Source of the DNA: Verrucomicrobiota bacterium
Lineage (GTDB): Bacteria; Verrucomicrobiota; Verrucomicrobiae; Limisphaerales; UBA11358
Assembly: GCA_014860005.1 (NCBI GenBank)
Contig: JACZKP010000172.1
Span: 62,001 to 126,000 of the forward strand
DNA length: 64,000 nucleotides
Direction: 5' to 3'
Of this stretch, positions 28,371 to 36,800 are shown piece after piece. The first letter of the stretch is position 1; each line of letters opens with the position of its first letter. The notes beneath the pieces were generated by a model that did no database searches, was not told the origin of the DNA, and worked only from the letters and a program-made list of their open reading frames with translations. Both the position numbers and the translations under genes were made by a program.

Positions 28371-28750
28371 CCCTCTCCCAGCGGGAGAGGGATCAAGGGT
28401 GAGGGAGAATTGTGCGATAAGCCAATCCCGTCTCGATAGCACCAGTGAGCGGACACAAAAAGCGTGAGAGCGTGACTGCATGCGTGAGTCTCCGAACGGA
28501 TGCATGAGCGGGTATGATTGCTTTTCGTGAATCTCGCCGGTTCGGGTATAGGTCGAATTAAGTGGCTGACGCTGCTGGGTTTTTCGATGACTCTCCCTCA
28601 CCCCAGCCCTCTCCCGCTGGGAGAGGGAGAATGTTCCGCCGGCGTCGTAGAAGATCGTGCGATGGGATTTGCCGGACGGTCGTCGGCCAGAATCAAGCGC
28701 ACGAATGTTGTTTCCCTCTCCAAGCGGGAGAGGGATAAAGGGTGAGGGAG
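28371..28750. repeat. Three REP-type palindromes (CTCCCGCTGGGAGAGG family)
   Basis: Units lie at 28371-28407 (reverse), 28593-28629 (forward) and 28713-28750 (reverse). Each has a core CTCTCCCGCTGGGAGAG palindrome and an asymmetric CCCTCACCCC or GGGTGAGGG tail that gives it direction. Ten more units occur at 32261-33782. The DNA between them, to the Y1 element at 28993, has no gene; open frames here only translate the repeats. Confidence 0.9.
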
Positions 28751-28821
28751 AATCACGCGACGATCCAAGCCCGTTCAAATTAGCGCAGATGAGCGAAGAC
28801 CAGCCGTTCAAATGGTTTTGG

Positions 28822-29028
28822 GCGAAAGGCGGCTTGACGGGGACGCGGGCGCTGGTGTGGAAGCCTTTTACGAATCGCGGCGGGCGGGGCGATAGGCAAG
28901 TCGCTGGGACTCCGCTCGGCTCTCGCTGGCTTGGCTTTCGGGTTCAATCACACAAACCGGTCAATCCAGAATCCCGAAGGGATTCCATCATTCAGCCCAG
29001 GGTTGCTAGGAACGAGCTACCCTGGGTT
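28822..29028 (+). repeat. Long cassette repeat, copy A
   Basis: About 207 bp containing GGCTTGACGGGGACGCGGGC, GTGTGGAAGCCTTTTACGAA and ATCCCGAAGGGATTCC is repeated at 29659-29867 (copy B), with a shortened copy at 30035-30104 (copy C). Its right end overlaps the left terminal repeat of the Y1 element. The copies are ~85-90% alike by eye. Confidence 0.85.
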
Positions 29029-29626
29029 ATCAAGCCACAAATTCCAGCAACCCTGAATGGGTTGCATCAATCCCACACATACCGTTCGTCGAATTCGATT
29101 TCGTAGCGTTTCAACAATCGGCGGAATTCGTCCTGAAACGAAACCTTGTGGTGCTGTTGCTCCTGGCCAGCGATGTAGTTGCGCACCGATTCGATCTGCG
29201 AAAAGCCGATGGAGAAGATTCCGTAACCGCTCTGCCACGCGAAATCCTGTAAGTCCGGGTCTTTTGTTTTGATCCACAATGATGAGCCGCGTTTCACTTC
29301 CTTGACCATTTCCGCCGCCTCACAGGTGCGCGACAGCGCGCACAAGAGATGAACGTGGTCTTCGACGCCGCCAACGATGATGGGTTGGCAATCGAGGTTG
29401 GCCAAAATGCCGCCGAGGTAACGATGCAGTTCTTCGCGGATGGCGCGGTCGCGTAGAAGCGGGCGGCGGTCTTTGGTGGAGAACACGGTGTGAACCAGGA
29501 TTTTTGCGAGGGATTGCGGCATGGACACAGGATGCGGAATTTAGGCCGTTGATTCAACCCTTTCAGGGTTGATGACGTTTGCGAAACGCCATCCCAGGGT
29601 AGCTCGTTCCTCGCAACCCTGGGCTG
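28993..29626. mobile_element. Y1-transposase (REP-associated) element with inverted ends
   Basis: Terminal inverted repeats 28993-29026 and 29593-29626 (34 bp, two or so mismatches; core AACGAGCTACCCTGGG and its complement) bracket the transposase gene at 29067-29522. Each end can fold on itself (CAGGGTT...ACCCTG), as expected for a single-strand HUH transposase that recognises hairpins. Small palindromes follow the right end (ATCCCGTTGGGAT near 29638-29650). It is about 634 bp long. Confidence 0.78.
29067..29522 (-). CDS. REP-associated tyrosine transposase (IS200-like Y1 family)
   Basis: The 151-residue protein from ATG 29522 (an upstream in-frame GTG at 29528 is less likely) has the single-domain Y1 HUH nuclease pattern. 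The metal-binding HUH motif is in GGVEDHVHLLCAL, and the catalytic tyrosine in SVRNYIAGQEQQHHKV. The start, QSLAKILVHTVFSTKDRRPL, is typical for this transposase group. Such enzymes cut and join single-stranded DNA at hairpins and are linked to spread of REP palindromes. Here the gene is surrounded by hairpin-forming repeats and by terminal inverted repeats, and it looks intact (complete length, both motifs present). It is probably the source of the neighbouring repeat copies. Confidence 0.92.
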   Translation of the reverse strand: MPQSLAKILVHTVFSTKDRRPLLRDRAIREELHRYLGGILANLDCQPIIVGGVEDHVHLLCALSRTCEAAEMVKEVKRGSSLWIKTKDPDLQDFAWQSGYGIFSIGFSQIESVRNYIAGQEQQHHKVSFQDEFRRLLKRYEIEFDERYVWD

Positions 29627-29658
29627 ATAGATTCAATCCCGTTGGGATTGAAAATCAG

Positions 29659-29867
29659 TGAAACCCGGGGCTTGACGGAGACGCAGACGCGGGTGTGGAA
29701 GCCTTTTACGAATCGCGGCGGCCGGGGCGATGGGCAAGTCTCTGGGATTCCGCTTGGCTCACGCTGGCTTGGCTTTCAGTTTCAATTCACTCAAACCGGG
29801 CAAGCCAGAATCCCGAAGGGATTCCGTCATTCAGCCCAAGGTTGCGAGGAACGAGCTACCCTGGGTA
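29659..29867 (+). repeat. Long cassette repeat, copy B
   Basis: This is the second copy of the cassette at 28822-29028, in the same orientation, starting 32 bp after the right end of the Y1 element. Its right end again runs into the terminal sequence of an element, here the small derivative at 29832-30003. The A/element/B/element/C order suggests tandem duplication of a cassette-plus-element unit. Confidence 0.85.
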
Positions 29868-30003
29868 AACCGGCAAAAGCAACCAAACCCCAACGGGGTT
29901 TCATCAATCGTGCGCGACCGGATGATACAACCCCGTTGGGGTTGGGGACAATTTTGGGACGCATGACCCAGGGTAGCCTCGCGGACTCGGCAACCCTGGG
30001 CTG
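29832..30003. mobile_element. Small non-autonomous derivative of the Y1 element
   Basis: The ends 29832-29865 and 29967-30003 match the terminal repeats of the 28993-29626 element, but the interior (~100 bp) has no coding capacity. The interior carries an inverted pair, AACCCCAACGGGGTT at ~29887 and AACCCCGTTGGGGTT at ~29930. This is the structure expected of a MITE-like passenger mobilised by the nearby transposase. Confidence 0.72.
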
Positions 30004-30034
30004 AGGGATGCAATCCCGTTGGGATTGAAATTTG

Positions 30035-30104
30035 GTGAAACGCGGGGCTTGACGGGGACGCGGGCGCGGGTGTAGAAGCCTTTCACGAATCGCGGCTGCC
30101 GGCC
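30035..30104 (+). repeat. Long cassette repeat, copy C (truncated)
   Basis: About 70 bp (GTGAAACGCGGGGCTTGACG to CACGAATCGCGGC) match the beginning of copies A and B, then similarity stops. It lies 32 bp after the small element end, the same distance as copy B from the Y1 element. Confidence 0.82.
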
Positions 30105-30135
30105 GTTGCAAAAATATAGTGAGGTTTTCAGGGTT

Positions 30136-30657
30136 ATGCCGCTGTCAATTTTTGTCGGATTATGCTTCGCACTATTCTTAACCGTTGTAGGTGTGGCGAT
30201 CTTATTCTTGGTGCGCAAGCCTCGCATCGGATTTATCCTCTTGGGCATCCTGCTGGCTGTTGCGATAACAGCATTTGTCAGTTGGCAACCGATATACAAA
30301 ACCCGGACACCACGTTTTGCTGAGGACGTGAAAAAGGTTGTGGACTCGGCGGAACTCCAGCAGTGGGCCATGACTATTCTTCGGGAGACAGAAGGGGCAG
30401 AGGCGTTATCTGAAATACCTCGGGACAGAGTTCCTGATGGCATTCGAACTTTGGCGAGTCAGGGTTCTCCTTTTAAAAGTGCCTGGTGCTCTGCTGGATC
30501 AGTCCAGGAGCGCACCGTATGGCTTGAGTGGGGAGGTGGGTTTGGACATTGGGGCCTGCGTGTTGGGTCACCGACGTTCAAAGTTGTTCCTACACTTGAC
30601 GACAATTATTACGTAGAATGGAGACCGGGAATTTACTTCTGGCATCAAACGCATTAA
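30136..30657 (+). CDS. Two-helix membrane protein of unknown function
   Basis: From ATG 30136 the product has 173 residues. Two hydrophobic helices open the protein (IFVGLCFALFLTVVGVAILFL and GFILLGILLAVAITAFV). A soluble domain of ~115 residues follows, containing DVKKVVDSAELQQWAMTILRE and aromatic-rich strands (WLEWGGGFGHWGLRVGS, YYVEWRPGIYFWH). I recognise no family. Base composition is more AT-rich than its neighbours, consistent with acquisition together with the flanking repeats. It lies 42 bp upstream of the isomerase-like gene on the same strand. Confidence 0.6.
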   Translation: MPLSIFVGLCFALFLTVVGVAILFLVRKPRIGFILLGILLAVAITAFVSWQPIYKTRTPRFAEDVKKVVDSAELQQWAMTILRETEGAEALSEIPRDRVPDGIRTLASQGSPFKSAWCSAGSVQERTVWLEWGGGFGHWGLRVGSPTFKVVPTLDDNYYVEWRPGIYFWHQTH

Positions 30658-30699
30658 ACACGCATTAAACATGCATTTGCCGCATCGCGTTGAGCACCC

Positions 30700-32205
30700 A
30701 TGAACTCACTCACTTCCACCCGCCTCGGCCTCTTCGGCATCGGCCTCGACACGTATTGGCCGCAGTTCAAGGGTTTGAAGAACCGGCTCGTCGGTTATCA
30801 GAAGCAAATCGCGCAGAGAATATTGGTGGGGCGAGCGTCCTCGCGAGCCGGCTCGTCGGCAGCCTCGTCTCACCGCGGCGGCTCCTCAGTAGCCTCGCCC
30901 CACCGTGACATTCACTTGGTTGACGCTGGATTGGTGGATAGTCCGGCCAAGGCCCGCGAGGCCGCGTCGTTGTTCCGGCGCGAGGAGGTGGATTTGATTT
31001 TCCTCTACGTCTCCACTTACGCGTTGTCGTCCACGGTGCTGCCGGTGGTGCAGGCGGCGCGCGTGCCGGTGGTGGTGCTGAATCTTCAGCCCGTGCCGCA
31101 ACTGGATTACGAGCGGTTTAACGCGCTCGGCGACCGCGGCTTGATGACGGGGGTGTGGCTGGAGCATTGCCAGGCGTGTTCCGCGCCGGAGATCGCGTGC
31201 GTGTTCAATCGCGCCAACATTCCGTATCACCTCGTGACGGGCCATCTCGCGGACGAGGAGGCGTGGCGGGAGATTCACGATTGGGTGGACGCAGCGAAGG
31301 TCGCGACCGCGATGCGCCGGAATCGCGTGGGCGTGCTCGGCCATTATTACTGCGGGATGTTGGACGTCTATAGCGACATGACGCAGCAATCCGCGGTGTT
31401 CGGCAATCACTTTGAACTGCTCGAAATGTGTCAATTGCACAAGCTGCGCGAAGCCGTGACCACCGCGCAAGTTCGCCGCAAGCTCGAACAGTTCCGCAAG
31501 GAATTCAACGTGGCCAGGGAATGTGAGCGCGCCGAACTTGTGCGCGCCGCCAGAACCTCGTGCGCCCTCGATGCGCTCGTCGCAAAACATCAGCTCGGTT
31601 CGCTGGCATACTACTACGAGAGCGAGGACGGCTTCGCGTATCGCGACATTGTCACGTCGGTGATTGCCGGCAACACATTGCTCACCGGCCATCACGTGCC
31701 GGTCGCCGGTGAGTGCGAAATCAAAAATGCGCAGGCCATGAAAATCATGGACCTGTTCGGCGTGGGCGGCTCGTTCTCGGAATTCTACCTCGCCGACTTC
31801 AAGGACGACGTGGTGTTCCTGGGTCACGATGGGCCGGCGCATTTTGCGATTGCCGAAGGCCGCGTCGGATTGGTGCCCCTGCCGGTTTATCACGGCAAAC
31901 CGGGCAAAGGACTTTCGATTCAAATGAGTGTGAAGCACGGGCCCGTCACGCTGTTGTCCGTGGTGCAAGGCTCGGGTGGGAAATTGTCGTTGCTGGTCGC
32001 GGAAGGCGAATCCGTGGCCGGGCCGGTGTTGCAAATCGGGAACACGAACAGCCGCTACCGTTTCAGCATCGGCGCGAAACAGTTCATGAACGAATGGTCC
32101 AAGGCTGGTCCGGCGCATCACTGCGCGATCGGTGTGGGACATATTGCGAACAAGATTGAAAAGCTCGGAGCGTTGGTGGGGGTGGAGGTGAAGCGGGTGT
32201 GCTGA
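30700..32205 (+). CDS. L-fucose/L-arabinose isomerase family protein with in-frame repeat insertion
   Basis: The 501-residue product has the sugar-isomerase architecture: GLFGIGLDTYWPQFKGL at the start, DLIFLYVSTYALSSTVLPVV, VGVLGHYYCGMLDVYSD, a LGSLAYYYESEDG segment, VAGECEIKNAQAMKIMDL, and GHDGPAHFAIAEGRVGLVPL with a likely metal-ligand histidine. It should interconvert an aldose and a ketose, although the exact sugar is unknown. Residues ~42-69 (LVGRASSRAGSS...ASPHRD) do not fit the family and are the translation of a palindromic repeat at 30825-30904. The frame is kept and the rest of the fold is intact. It may serve the rhamnose cluster 1.6 kb downstream, which lacks its own isomerase in this window. 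Confidence 0.75.
   Translation: MNSLTSTRLGLFGIGLDTYWPQFKGLKNRLVGYQKQIAQRILVGRASSRAGSSAASSHRGGSSVASPHRDIHLVDAGLVDSPAKAREAASLFRREEVDLIFLYVSTYALSSTVLPVVQAARVPVVVLNLQPVPQLDYERFNALGDRGLMTGVWLEHCQACSAPEIACVFNRANIPYHLVTGHLADEEAWREIHDWVDAAKVATAMRRNRVGVLGHYYCGMLDVYSDMTQQSAVFGNHFELLEMCQLHKLREAVTTAQVRRKLEQFRKEFNVARECERAELVRAARTSCALDALVAKHQLGSLAYYYESEDGFAYRDIVTSVIAGNTLLTGHHVPVAGECEIKNAQAMKIMDLFGVGGSFSEFYLADFKDDVVFLGHDGPAHFAIAEGRVGLVPLPVYHGKPGKGLSIQMSVKHGPVTLLSVVQGSGGKLSLLVAEGESVAGPVLQIGNTNSRYRFSIGAKQFMNEWSKAGPAHHCAIGVGHIANKIEKLGALVGVEVKRVC
30825..30904. repeat. Palindromic repeat inserted inside the isomerase-like gene
   Basis: The unit contains GGGGCGAGCGTCCTCGCGAG, CCGGCTCGTC and a final CAGTAGCCTCGCCCC. 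A shorter form of the same family lies in reverse orientation at 47734-47781 between two genes. Within the unit GTGGGGCGAG pairs with CTCGTCTCAC and again with CTCGCCCCAC. Its translation is Ser/Ala/Gly/Arg rich and adds about 28 residues in frame. Confidence 0.85.
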
Positions 32206-32213
32206 TGGTGATT

Positions 32214-32237
32214 TGTAGGAGACGACGTGAGGAGTCT
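32214..32237 (+). repeat. Single copy of the TGTAGGAGACGACGT repeat family
   Basis: The 24-bp unit differs from the right arm of the 8803-8882 pair (minus-strand reading) by one base. It lies 8 bp after the isomerase-like stop codon and immediately before the first forward REP of the next cluster. Confidence 0.85.
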
Positions 32238-32260
32238 CAGCAGCGCGTCATCGTCGAGTT

Positions 32261-32414
32261 CTCCCTCACCCCGGCCCTCTCCCGCTGGGAGAGGGAGAAT
32301 TGCCGCCAGTCTCACGAAAACCGAGCGACACACATTTCCGGATGAACAGCGGAATACATGAAACGCGAGAGAGTTATTCCCTCTCCCAGCGGGAGAGGGT
32401 TAGGGTGAGGGCGA
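32261..32414. repeat. REP pair upstream of the DUF559 gene
   Basis: A forward unit (32261-32299) and a reverse unit (32379-32414) face each other around a spacer containing CACATTTCCGGATGAACA and ATACATGAAACGCG. The same pair and spacer recur in the tandem array downstream of the DUF559 gene, so that gene sits between related repeat units. Confidence 0.88.
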
Positions 32415-32438
32415 GCCGTGCGACTATCTGAGTTGGCC

Positions 32439-32861
32439 ATGTTGAAACAACCACCGAGAACAACCCGCATAGCACGCAACCTGCGCAGACGTGAGTCTTG
32501 GGGCGAGCGTCTGGTGTGGTCCTGGCTGCGCGATCACCGCTTTGCCGACTACAAAATTCGTCGCCAGCATCCGATTGGTCCACATGTTCTGGATTTCTTT
32601 TGCAACAAAGCGAAGCTCGACATCGAGGTGGACGGATTCCAACACGGCGCGCCGGACCACAAGGTGTCCGATGCGGAGCGGGACGCTTTTCTGGAATCAC
32701 AGGGTATCAAGGTGCTTCGCTTTTGGAGTTCGCGTTTGAGAAGGGACAAGGAGACAATTCGCGACACCATCTGGCGAAGCTTGCAGGAGCGTGCGCCTCG
32801 TCCGATGCCGGATTATTGCAGGCCGGGTTTGGTGGGCGGGAAGGACGGGTCGAGGCCATGA
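32439..32861 (+). CDS. DUF559 (VSR/restriction-endonuclease-fold) protein
   Basis: The ATG at 32439 gives 140 residues; a GTG at 32418 lies inside the repeat and is less likely. The protein has the compact endonuclease-like pattern of DUF559: RRESWGERLVWSWLRDHRF with a conserved Glu, DYKIRRQHPIGPHVLDFFC with a catalytic-type Asp, LDIEVDGFQH with a Glu, and GIKVLRFWSSRL. This is the D-x(n)-E-x-x geometry of very-short-patch-repair-like nucleases. Biological role is not established. It is embedded between REP pairs (32261-32414 and 32878-33031). The C-terminal ~20 residues (PRPMPDYCRPGLVGG...) are low complexity. Confidence 0.85.
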   Translation: MLKQPPRTTRIARNLRRRESWGERLVWSWLRDHRFADYKIRRQHPIGPHVLDFFCNKAKLDIEVDGFQHGAPDHKVSDAERDAFLESQGIKVLRFWSSRLRRDKETIRDTIWRSLQERAPRPMPDYCRPGLVGGKDGSRP

Positions 32862-32877
32862 GAAATTACCCACGACT

Positions 32878-33782
32878 CTCCCTCACCCCGGCCCTCTCCC
32901 GCTGGGAGAGGGAGAATTGCCGCCAGACTCACTACAAATCGAGCGATGCACATTTCCGGATGAACAACGAATACATGAAACGCGCGAAAGCTGTTCCCTC
33001 TCCCAGCGGGAGAGGGTAAGGGTGAGGGAGAGTGGTCCGAGAGCCCGATGCCCGCAGACCTGGCAATGTTTTTCCCTCATTTGCAGTCTTCAAGCGCATG
33101 TAGCGGCTTCGCTATTCGCACGGTTCTCCCTCACCCCGGCCCTCTCCCGCTGGGAGAGGGGGAATTGAAGCCAGACTCACTACAAATCGAGCGACGCACA
33201 TTTCCGGATGAACAACGAATACATGAAACGCGCGAAAGCTGTTCCCTCTCCCAGCGGGAGAGGGTAAGGGTGAGGGAGAGTGGTCCGAGAGCCCGATGCC
33301 CGCAGACCTGGCAATGTTTTTCTCTCATTCGCAGTCTTCAAGCGCATGTAGCGGCTTCGCTTTTCGCACGGATCTCCCTCACCCCAGCCCTCTCCCGCTG
33401 GGAGAGGGGGGAATCATCCGCCGGCTTTCCGAGCGTCGTGAGTCGGCAGTGGCAGAGTGGCTTTCCGCAAAACAAGGGAGTGACGATTGCGGTCTCCCTC
33501 TCCCAGCGGGAGAGGGTAAGGGTGAGGGAGAGTGGTCCAAGCACCCGATGCCCGCAGACCTGGCAATGTTTTTCCCTCATTCGCAGTCTTCAAGCGCATG
33601 TAGCGGCTTCGCTTTTCGCACGGATCTCCCTCACCCCAGCCCTCTCCCGCTGGGAGAGGGAGAATTGTTCACCGGCCTTTTTGGATTCACGAAACCTTCG
33701 TATTCTGAATTCGCTCACGAGAACTGGAGAGGAGCGGCTGCCGTTTCTCTCCCAGCGGGAGAAGGAAGGGTGAGGGAGAGTG
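32878..33782. repeat. Tandem array of ~248-bp units, each a REP pair
   Basis: Units start at 32878, 33126, 33374 and 33626, giving periods of 248, 248 and 252 bp; the last is partial. Each unit is a forward REP, a spacer, a reverse REP (32995, 33243, 33494 and ~33745) and a tail containing CCCGCAGACCTGGCAATG and AAGCGCATGTAGCGGC. Units 1 and 2 share the spacer CACATTTCCGGATGAACA; units 3 and 4 have different spacers. Open frames across it encode only repeated peptides such as LTPALSRWERG. The array fills the gap before the rhamnosidase gene, and the last 70 bp probably hold its promoter. Confidence 0.93.
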
Positions 33783-33852
33783 GCCCAAACACTTTGCGTC
33801 GCAGTCGCGGCTTGCATCATCTGGTAATCATCGGGCAAGTTCACCACGAATT

Positions 33853-36800
33853 ATGAACGGGATGAATCGGGTATTGGGATTGGTTGCCATCATCACCCTC
33901 ACCACCGGCGCGGCTTGGGGCGCGTTGCAGCCCAAACAACTCGAGTGCGAATACCGCGCAAATCCACCCGGTATTGACACCCTCACACCACGACTGAGTT
34001 GGATGCTGCAAACCGACCGCAAGTCCGAGCGTGGCCAAAGGCAGACCGCCTACCACGTCCTCGTCGCCTCAAGCGAGAAGCTCTTGAAACCAGGCCAGGC
34101 GGATCTGTGGGACAGCGGCAAAGTTCTGTCCGATCAGAGCACACTCGTTGCCTACGCTGGTCAACCGCTCGCCTCGCGGCAGCGTTGCTTCTGGAAAGTC
34201 CGCATCTGGGACGAACGCGGAAAAGCCTCCGCCTGGAGCGCCCCCGCGAGTTGGACAATGGGCCTCCTGAATCCCGCGGATTGGAAACCCGCACAGTGGA
34301 TCGGCGAGGTGCGCGAAGCCCGGTCCGCCTTGAGCAATTGTGTCTGGGTTTGGACCAGCGAACCGGCTGCCAATGGAAAATTCCCTGCGGGCCAGCGTTA
34401 TTTCAGAAAGCGCCTTTCAATTCCTTCCGACGCCAAAGTCGCCCGCGCCCGCGCGGTGATGACCGCCGACAACAGCTTCACGCTGTTCCTCAACGGAAAG
34501 GCGGCGCTGACGGGTGACAAGTGGGAATCCGCCTTTGAAGGCGAGGTGCAATCGCTGCTCGTGGCCGGCGATAACGCACTCGCCGTCGAAGCGGGCAATG
34601 CCGGTTCGACGCCGAGCGAGGCAGGGTTGATTGGCAAATTGGAAATTCAACTGACGGACGGGCGCACGTTCACCGTTCCCGTGGATGATTCCTGGAAAGC
34701 CAGTGACCGCGCACCGGCCGGCTGGCAAACCGCTGCGTTTGACGATGCTTCATGGTCGACCGTGCGCGTGCTCGGCGAATACGGCATGCCGCCTTGGGGA
34801 AAGGTCAGTCAGGCATCTTTGCCGCCGCCGGTGTTCCGCCGGGAGTTCGAAGTCGCGAAACCGATTCGCCGCGCGACGGCCTTCGTCTCGGGACTCGGCC
34901 ATTACGAATTGCGCCTTAACGGCCAGCGCGTGGGCGATCACGTGATTGATCCCGGCTGGACCGACTACCGCGACACCTGCCTCTACAGCACCTACGATGT
35001 GACGCAACTTCTGGCGCGCGGCCCGAACGCCATTGGCGTGTTGCTCGGCAACGGCATGTTCAATGTCGTGGGCGGACGTTACGTCAAGTTCCGCGGCTCG
35101 TTCGGCCTGCCAAAACTGATCCTGCAATTGCACGTCGAACACACCGATGGAACGACCACGCTAATTGGCACCGATGAGCAATGGAAGACTGCAACCGGGC
35201 CGATCACTTTTTCGTGCGTTTATGGCGGGGAAGATTACGACGCGCGGCTCGAAATGCCGGGTTGGGATCGTCCGCGTTTTGACGATCGCGCTTGGAGGGT
35301 CGCGCAAATCGTCGCGGGGCCGGGTGGAATGTTGCGCGCTCAAGCTGCGCCGCCAATCAAAGTCATCGAGCAGTTTTCACCGGTGAAAATTACCGAGCCA
35401 AAGACCGGTGTTCTTGTGTACGACCTGGGACAAAACGTTTCCGGCTGGCCTCAGCTCACTGTGCGCGGCCCTGCCGGGGCGACGGTCAAAATGATTCCGG
35501 GTGAATTGTTGGCGGACACCGGGTTGGTCTCACAACGCAGTTCCGGCGGGCCAGTATCCTTTTCCTATACGCTGCGCGGAACCGGCGTTGAGACCTGGTC
35601 GCCACGGTTTTCGTACTATGGTTTTCGCTATGTGCAGGTGGAGGGGGCCGAGTTGAGGGCATTGACGCTCTCCCCATCCGATTGGGAGAAGGATCAGCGT
35701 GCGCGCGTCGCGCGAAGTTCTGTCACCAACGATTTGCCAGTGGAGCAGCGAACATCGCCCTTTCTTCTGTCAGACGATGAAAGCAAGGTGGAATGGCACG
35801 GAATAGCCGGGCGAGCCCCTCGCCTTACTGATAGTGCGTTGTTTCGGCCTCAGCGACCATTGTCTCTTGCCGACCGCGTGAAGTGGCGACCGCGGGAAAG
35901 GCCCCGCATCATCGAGTTCAGCAGCCAGTGGCTGCACAGTTCCGCAGAAGTTGTCGGTGATTTCGAGTGCTCGAATCCACTGATCAACCAGATTCACAAG
36001 CTCATCCTCGCTGCCATCCGCTGCAATTTGCAGAGCGTGCTGACGGATTGTCCGCACCGCGAAAAACTCGGTTGGCTTGAAGTCTCGCACCTGCTCGGAC
36101 GCGGCATCATGTTCAATTACCGGACGCCGGCCTTCTACGCGAAAGTTTCGCAGGACATGCGCGAGTCCCAGTTGGAAAACGGTCTGGTGCCGGACATCGC
36201 GCCGGAATACACCGTTTTCAGCGGCGGCTTCCGCGATTCGCCCGAGTGGGGCAGCGCCGCGCTGTTCAATCCCTGGCTCGTGCGGGAGTTTTACGGCGAC
36301 GCCAGTCTGCTGGCGCAACACTACGATGTCATGCAACGCTACGTGGCTTATCTGGGCAGCAGGGCCAGCGATCATATTGTCGCGCACGGCTTGGGCGACT
36401 GGTATGACATCGGCCCGCGCGACCCCGGCCCCTCGCAGTTGACCTCCATCGGTCTGACGGCCACAGCGATTTATTACGGCGACGTGATGATTCTGGCCGA
36501 CACCGCACGTCGCCTGGGTAAAGCAGATGACGCCGCACGCCACGATCAACTCGCCGCGCAGGTGCGCGCGGCGTTCAATGCGCGCTTCTTTCATCCCGAC
36601 TCGCGCCGCTACGATACCGGCAGTCAGACGGCGCAAGCCATGCCGCTCGTGCTGGGTCTGGTTGAACCGCCACACCGTGCTGCGGTGATCGAGAATCTGG
36701 TTCAATCCGTGCGGACCAATGGCAATCGTGTCACGGCCGGCGACGTGGGATTCATGTATGTCGTGCGGGCGTTGACCGACGCGGGCCGCAGCGACGTGCT

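Noticed and set aside
33048..33773. Plus-strand open frame of 241 codons with repeated LTPALSRWERG peptides
   Set aside because: It is only the translation of the REP array; reading frames open on both strands because the unit length and base composition avoid stops.
32878..33782. Possible CRISPR array
   Set aside because: The repeated unit is ~248 bp with internal palindromes and near-identical spacers, and no cas genes are present; it is a tandem REP array.
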